Below, one piece after another: positions 5,589-6,601 of a stretch of 6,601 nucleotides of DNA. Position numbers and translations under genes: made by a program. The stretch lies in assembly GCA_934216185.1 (NCBI GenBank), contig CAKQBM010000099.1, positions 1 through 6,601 of the forward strand. Reading direction: 5' to 3'. The notes below the pieces were generated by a model. It did not search any database, was not told the DNA's origin, and saw only the letters and a program-made list of their open reading frames with translations. Each line of letters opens with the position of its first letter. Position 1 is the stretch's first letter. The stretch comes from an uncultured Streptococcus sp. GTDB taxonomy: Bacteria; Bacillota; Bacilli; Lactobacillales; Streptococcaceae.

Positions 5589-5999
5589 ATGTCAGATTGC
5601 ATTTTTTGTAAAATCATCGCAGGGGAAATTCCTGCTTCAAAAGTATATGAAGATGAGCAGGTTCTTGCCTTTCTTGATATCTCTCAAGTGACACCAGGAC
5701 ACACCTTGGTCGTACCCAAAGAACACTATCGCAATCTTTTGGAAATGGACGCTATTAGCGCCAGCCAACTCTTTGCCCAAGTGCCAACAGTGGCTCAAAA
5801 AGTCATGAAGGCTACCAAGGCTGCTGGTATGAATATCATTGCCAACTGTGAAGAAATCGCAGGGCAAACAGTCTTTCATACCCACGTTCACCTCGTACCT
5901 CGCTACAGTGCGAACGATGACCTCAAGATTGATTTTATCGCCCACGAACCAGACTTTGACAAACTTGCTCAAGTCGCTGAAACCATCAAAAACGCCTAA
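5589..5999 (+). CDS. hit: HIT-family protein (histidine-triad nucleotide hydrolase)
   Basis: A 136-residue cytosolic HIT/HINT protein of full family length. The histidine triad is H97-T-H99-V-H101-LV in QTVFHTHVHLVPR. HINT-branch members act as dimeric phosphoramidate or nucleotide hydrolases on AMP-linked substrates, with the middle or last triad histidine as nucleophile. The N-terminal C4-x2-C7 pair with H46 and H97 is probably a zinc site, as in Gram-positive Hit proteins. The start is supported by AGAGG at 5576-5580 and by the standard MSDCIFCKI opening. It diverges from ecsA and is followed after nine bases by a small coiled-coil gene, so the two are probably cotranscribed. The physiological substrate cannot be read from the sequence. 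Confidence 0.94.
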   Translation: MSDCIFCKIIAGEIPASKVYEDEQVLAFLDISQVTPGHTLVVPKEHYRNLLEMDAISASQLFAQVPTVAQKVMKATKAAGMNIIANCEEIAGQTVFHTHVHLVPRYSANDDLKIDFIAHEPDFDKLAQVAETIKNA

Positions 6000-6008
6000 G
6001 GAGTTGCC

Positions 6009-6296
6009 ATGAAATTATCCAATCTACTGCTATTTGCAGGAGCTGCAGCCGGAAGTTATCTGGTCACAAAAAATCGCCAAACCATCACAGATGAAGTCTT
6101 GAATACCACTGACCGCGTTCAAGCTATCAAGGATGATATGGATATTATCCAAAACAGCCTGCAAATCATCGACCAGCAGAAAGAACTCATCAAGGAATAT
6201 CAAGAAGACCTGACTTACAAATTTAAGGTCTTGGAAAAGGATATTCAGACTAGACTAGCTGTGATAAAAGAACTGCAGGAAACTAAAGATAAGTAA
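6009..6296 (+). CDS. Small membrane-anchored coiled-coil protein, unknown function
   Basis: A 95-residue protein. Residues 4-19 (SNLLLFAGAAAGSYLV) form one short Gly/Ala-rich hydrophobic segment, which could be a membrane anchor. The remainder, from about residue 25 to the end, is highly charged and heptad-like (DDMDIIQNSLQIIDQQKELI and onwards), suggesting a long coiled coil in the cytoplasm. The look is that of YtxH-like small proteins, but I see no diagnostic motif. AAGGAG at 5998-6003 overlaps the hit stop codon and gives correct spacing to the ATG, so translation is coupled to hit. A terminator begins inside its stop codon. I recall a hypothetical protein at this spot in pneumococcal genomes; no function is known to me. 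Confidence 0.8.
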   Translation: MKLSNLLLFAGAAAGSYLVTKNRQTITDEVLNTTDRVQAIKDDMDIIQNSLQIIDQQKELIKEYQEDLTYKFKVLEKDIQTRLAVIKELQETKDK

Positions 6297-6318
6297 AAAG
6301 AGCCCATCGGCTCTTTTT
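6295..6318 (+). terminator. Rho-independent terminator of the hit operon
   Basis: AAAAAGAGCC (6295-6304) pairs perfectly with GGCTCTTTTT (6309-6318) around a 4-base loop, followed by one more T. It overlaps the TAA of the small coiled-coil gene. The symmetric A/T arms could also work on the minus strand. Confidence 0.9.
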
Positions 6319-6391
6319 TAAAACGTTAACAAGTTATATCCCATCAACTATACATCATAACTTAGAAAACTCATTCACCATTTCACAACTA

Positions 6392-6496
6392 ATACTCTTC
6401 GAAAATCAAATTCAAACCGTGTCAACGTCGCCTTGCCGTACTCAAGTACAGCCTGCGGCTAGTTTCCTAGTTTGCTCTTTGATTTTCATTGAGTAT
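6392..6496 (+). repeat. BOX element, boxA-boxC form without boxB
   Basis: It has the same ends and the same 105-base length as the copy at 2834-2938, with six differences by eye: five clustered in the boxA core (GTGTCAACGTCGCC region) and one in boxC. It sits downstream of the hit operon terminator and 32 bases from the predicted intron end. The stretch between the terminator and this element (6320-6391) shows nothing recognisable. Confidence 0.9.
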
Positions 6497-6528
6497 AAAT
6501 CGAAGACTTTCCCAGGCTTTCCACCGTA

Positions 6529-6601
6529 ATCGAGTAGGGGATAATCTCTAGCCCCTCTCACACCACCGTACGTGCCGTTCGGCATACGGCGGTTCAACTA
6601 A
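6529..6601 (-). mobile_element. Group II intron, 3' end only (likely class IIC), continuing beyond the window
   Basis: Read on the minus strand, the segment contains a domain V hairpin, a GTGAGAG linker, a short domain VI hairpin (CCCCT at 6552-6556 with AGGGG at 6536-6540) and the ending CTACTCGATT. I recognise this as the usual 3' end of bacterial group II introns. The exact intron/exon junction is uncertain by a few bases around 6528-6530. The reverse transcriptase/maturase reading frame and the 5' end would lie to the right, outside the window, so whether the intron is complete is unknown. The 3' exon is the short stretch between the intron and the BOX element at 6392-6496. Confidence 0.8.
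6562..6593 (-). ncRNA. Group II intron domain V (catalytic hairpin)
   Basis: On the minus strand ACCGCCGTA pairs with TACGGTGGT (9 bp including one G/U). Inside it there is a 2-base bulge (CG) on the 3' side and a 4-bp upper stem TGCC/GGCA capped by GAAC. The lower strand carries a CGC triad where most group II introns have AGC, which is a class IIC trait. Every element of a working domain V is present. Confidence 0.8.

Noticed and set aside
5637..5972. Minus-strand open frame of 111 codons within hit
   Set aside because: It is a shadow of the strongly conserved hit gene on the opposite strand, with no translation signal.

Overview
The window is almost certainly from Streptococcus pneumoniae or a close mitis-group relative. 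The blp bacteriocin regulatory genes lie beside the hit/ecsA/ecsB cluster, there are three BOX repeats of the pneumococcal type, and the pheromone precursor closely resembles pneumococcal BlpC. Names come from recognising protein families and gene order by eye; no search was run.

Left part (1-3530), the blp quorum-sensing module. The window opens in the last 42 codons of blpB, the accessory protein of the BlpAB peptide exporter. Next is blpC, a 51-residue double-glycine pheromone precursor. blpC meets the oppositely transcribed blpSRH operon at a shared bidirectional terminator. blpH is the membrane histidine kinase that senses BlpC. blpR is the response regulator (receiver plus LytTR). blpS is a LytTR-only DNA-binding protein. 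The circuit is: BlpAB processes and exports BlpC, BlpC activates BlpH, BlpH phosphorylates BlpR, and BlpR activates blp promoters. One probable target is blpT, which diverges from blpS. The 382-base gap between blpS and blpT holds a BOX element, a likely blpSRH promoter, a candidate BlpR direct-repeat site and a blpT extended -10.

Middle (3501-5521). The end of blpT runs into a second BOX element, which supplies its last nine codons and its stop. A terminator follows, then ecsB and ecsA on the minus strand with a 4-base overlap (ABC permease and ATPase).

Right part (5522-6601). hit (a HIT-family nucleotide hydrolase) and a small membrane-anchored coiled-coil protein form a plus-strand pair. 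The pair diverges from ecsAB through two overlapping extended -10 promoters and ends at a strong terminator. The last 305 bases have no gene. They hold a third BOX element and, on the minus strand, the 3' end of a group II intron (domains V and VI, with a CGC triad suggesting class IIC) that continues past the window edge.

No wholly new system is visible. The points most worth a second look are the BOX-derived C-terminus of BlpT, the BOX that ends at the blpS ribosome binding site, the pheromone allele, and the intron end next to a BOX element.
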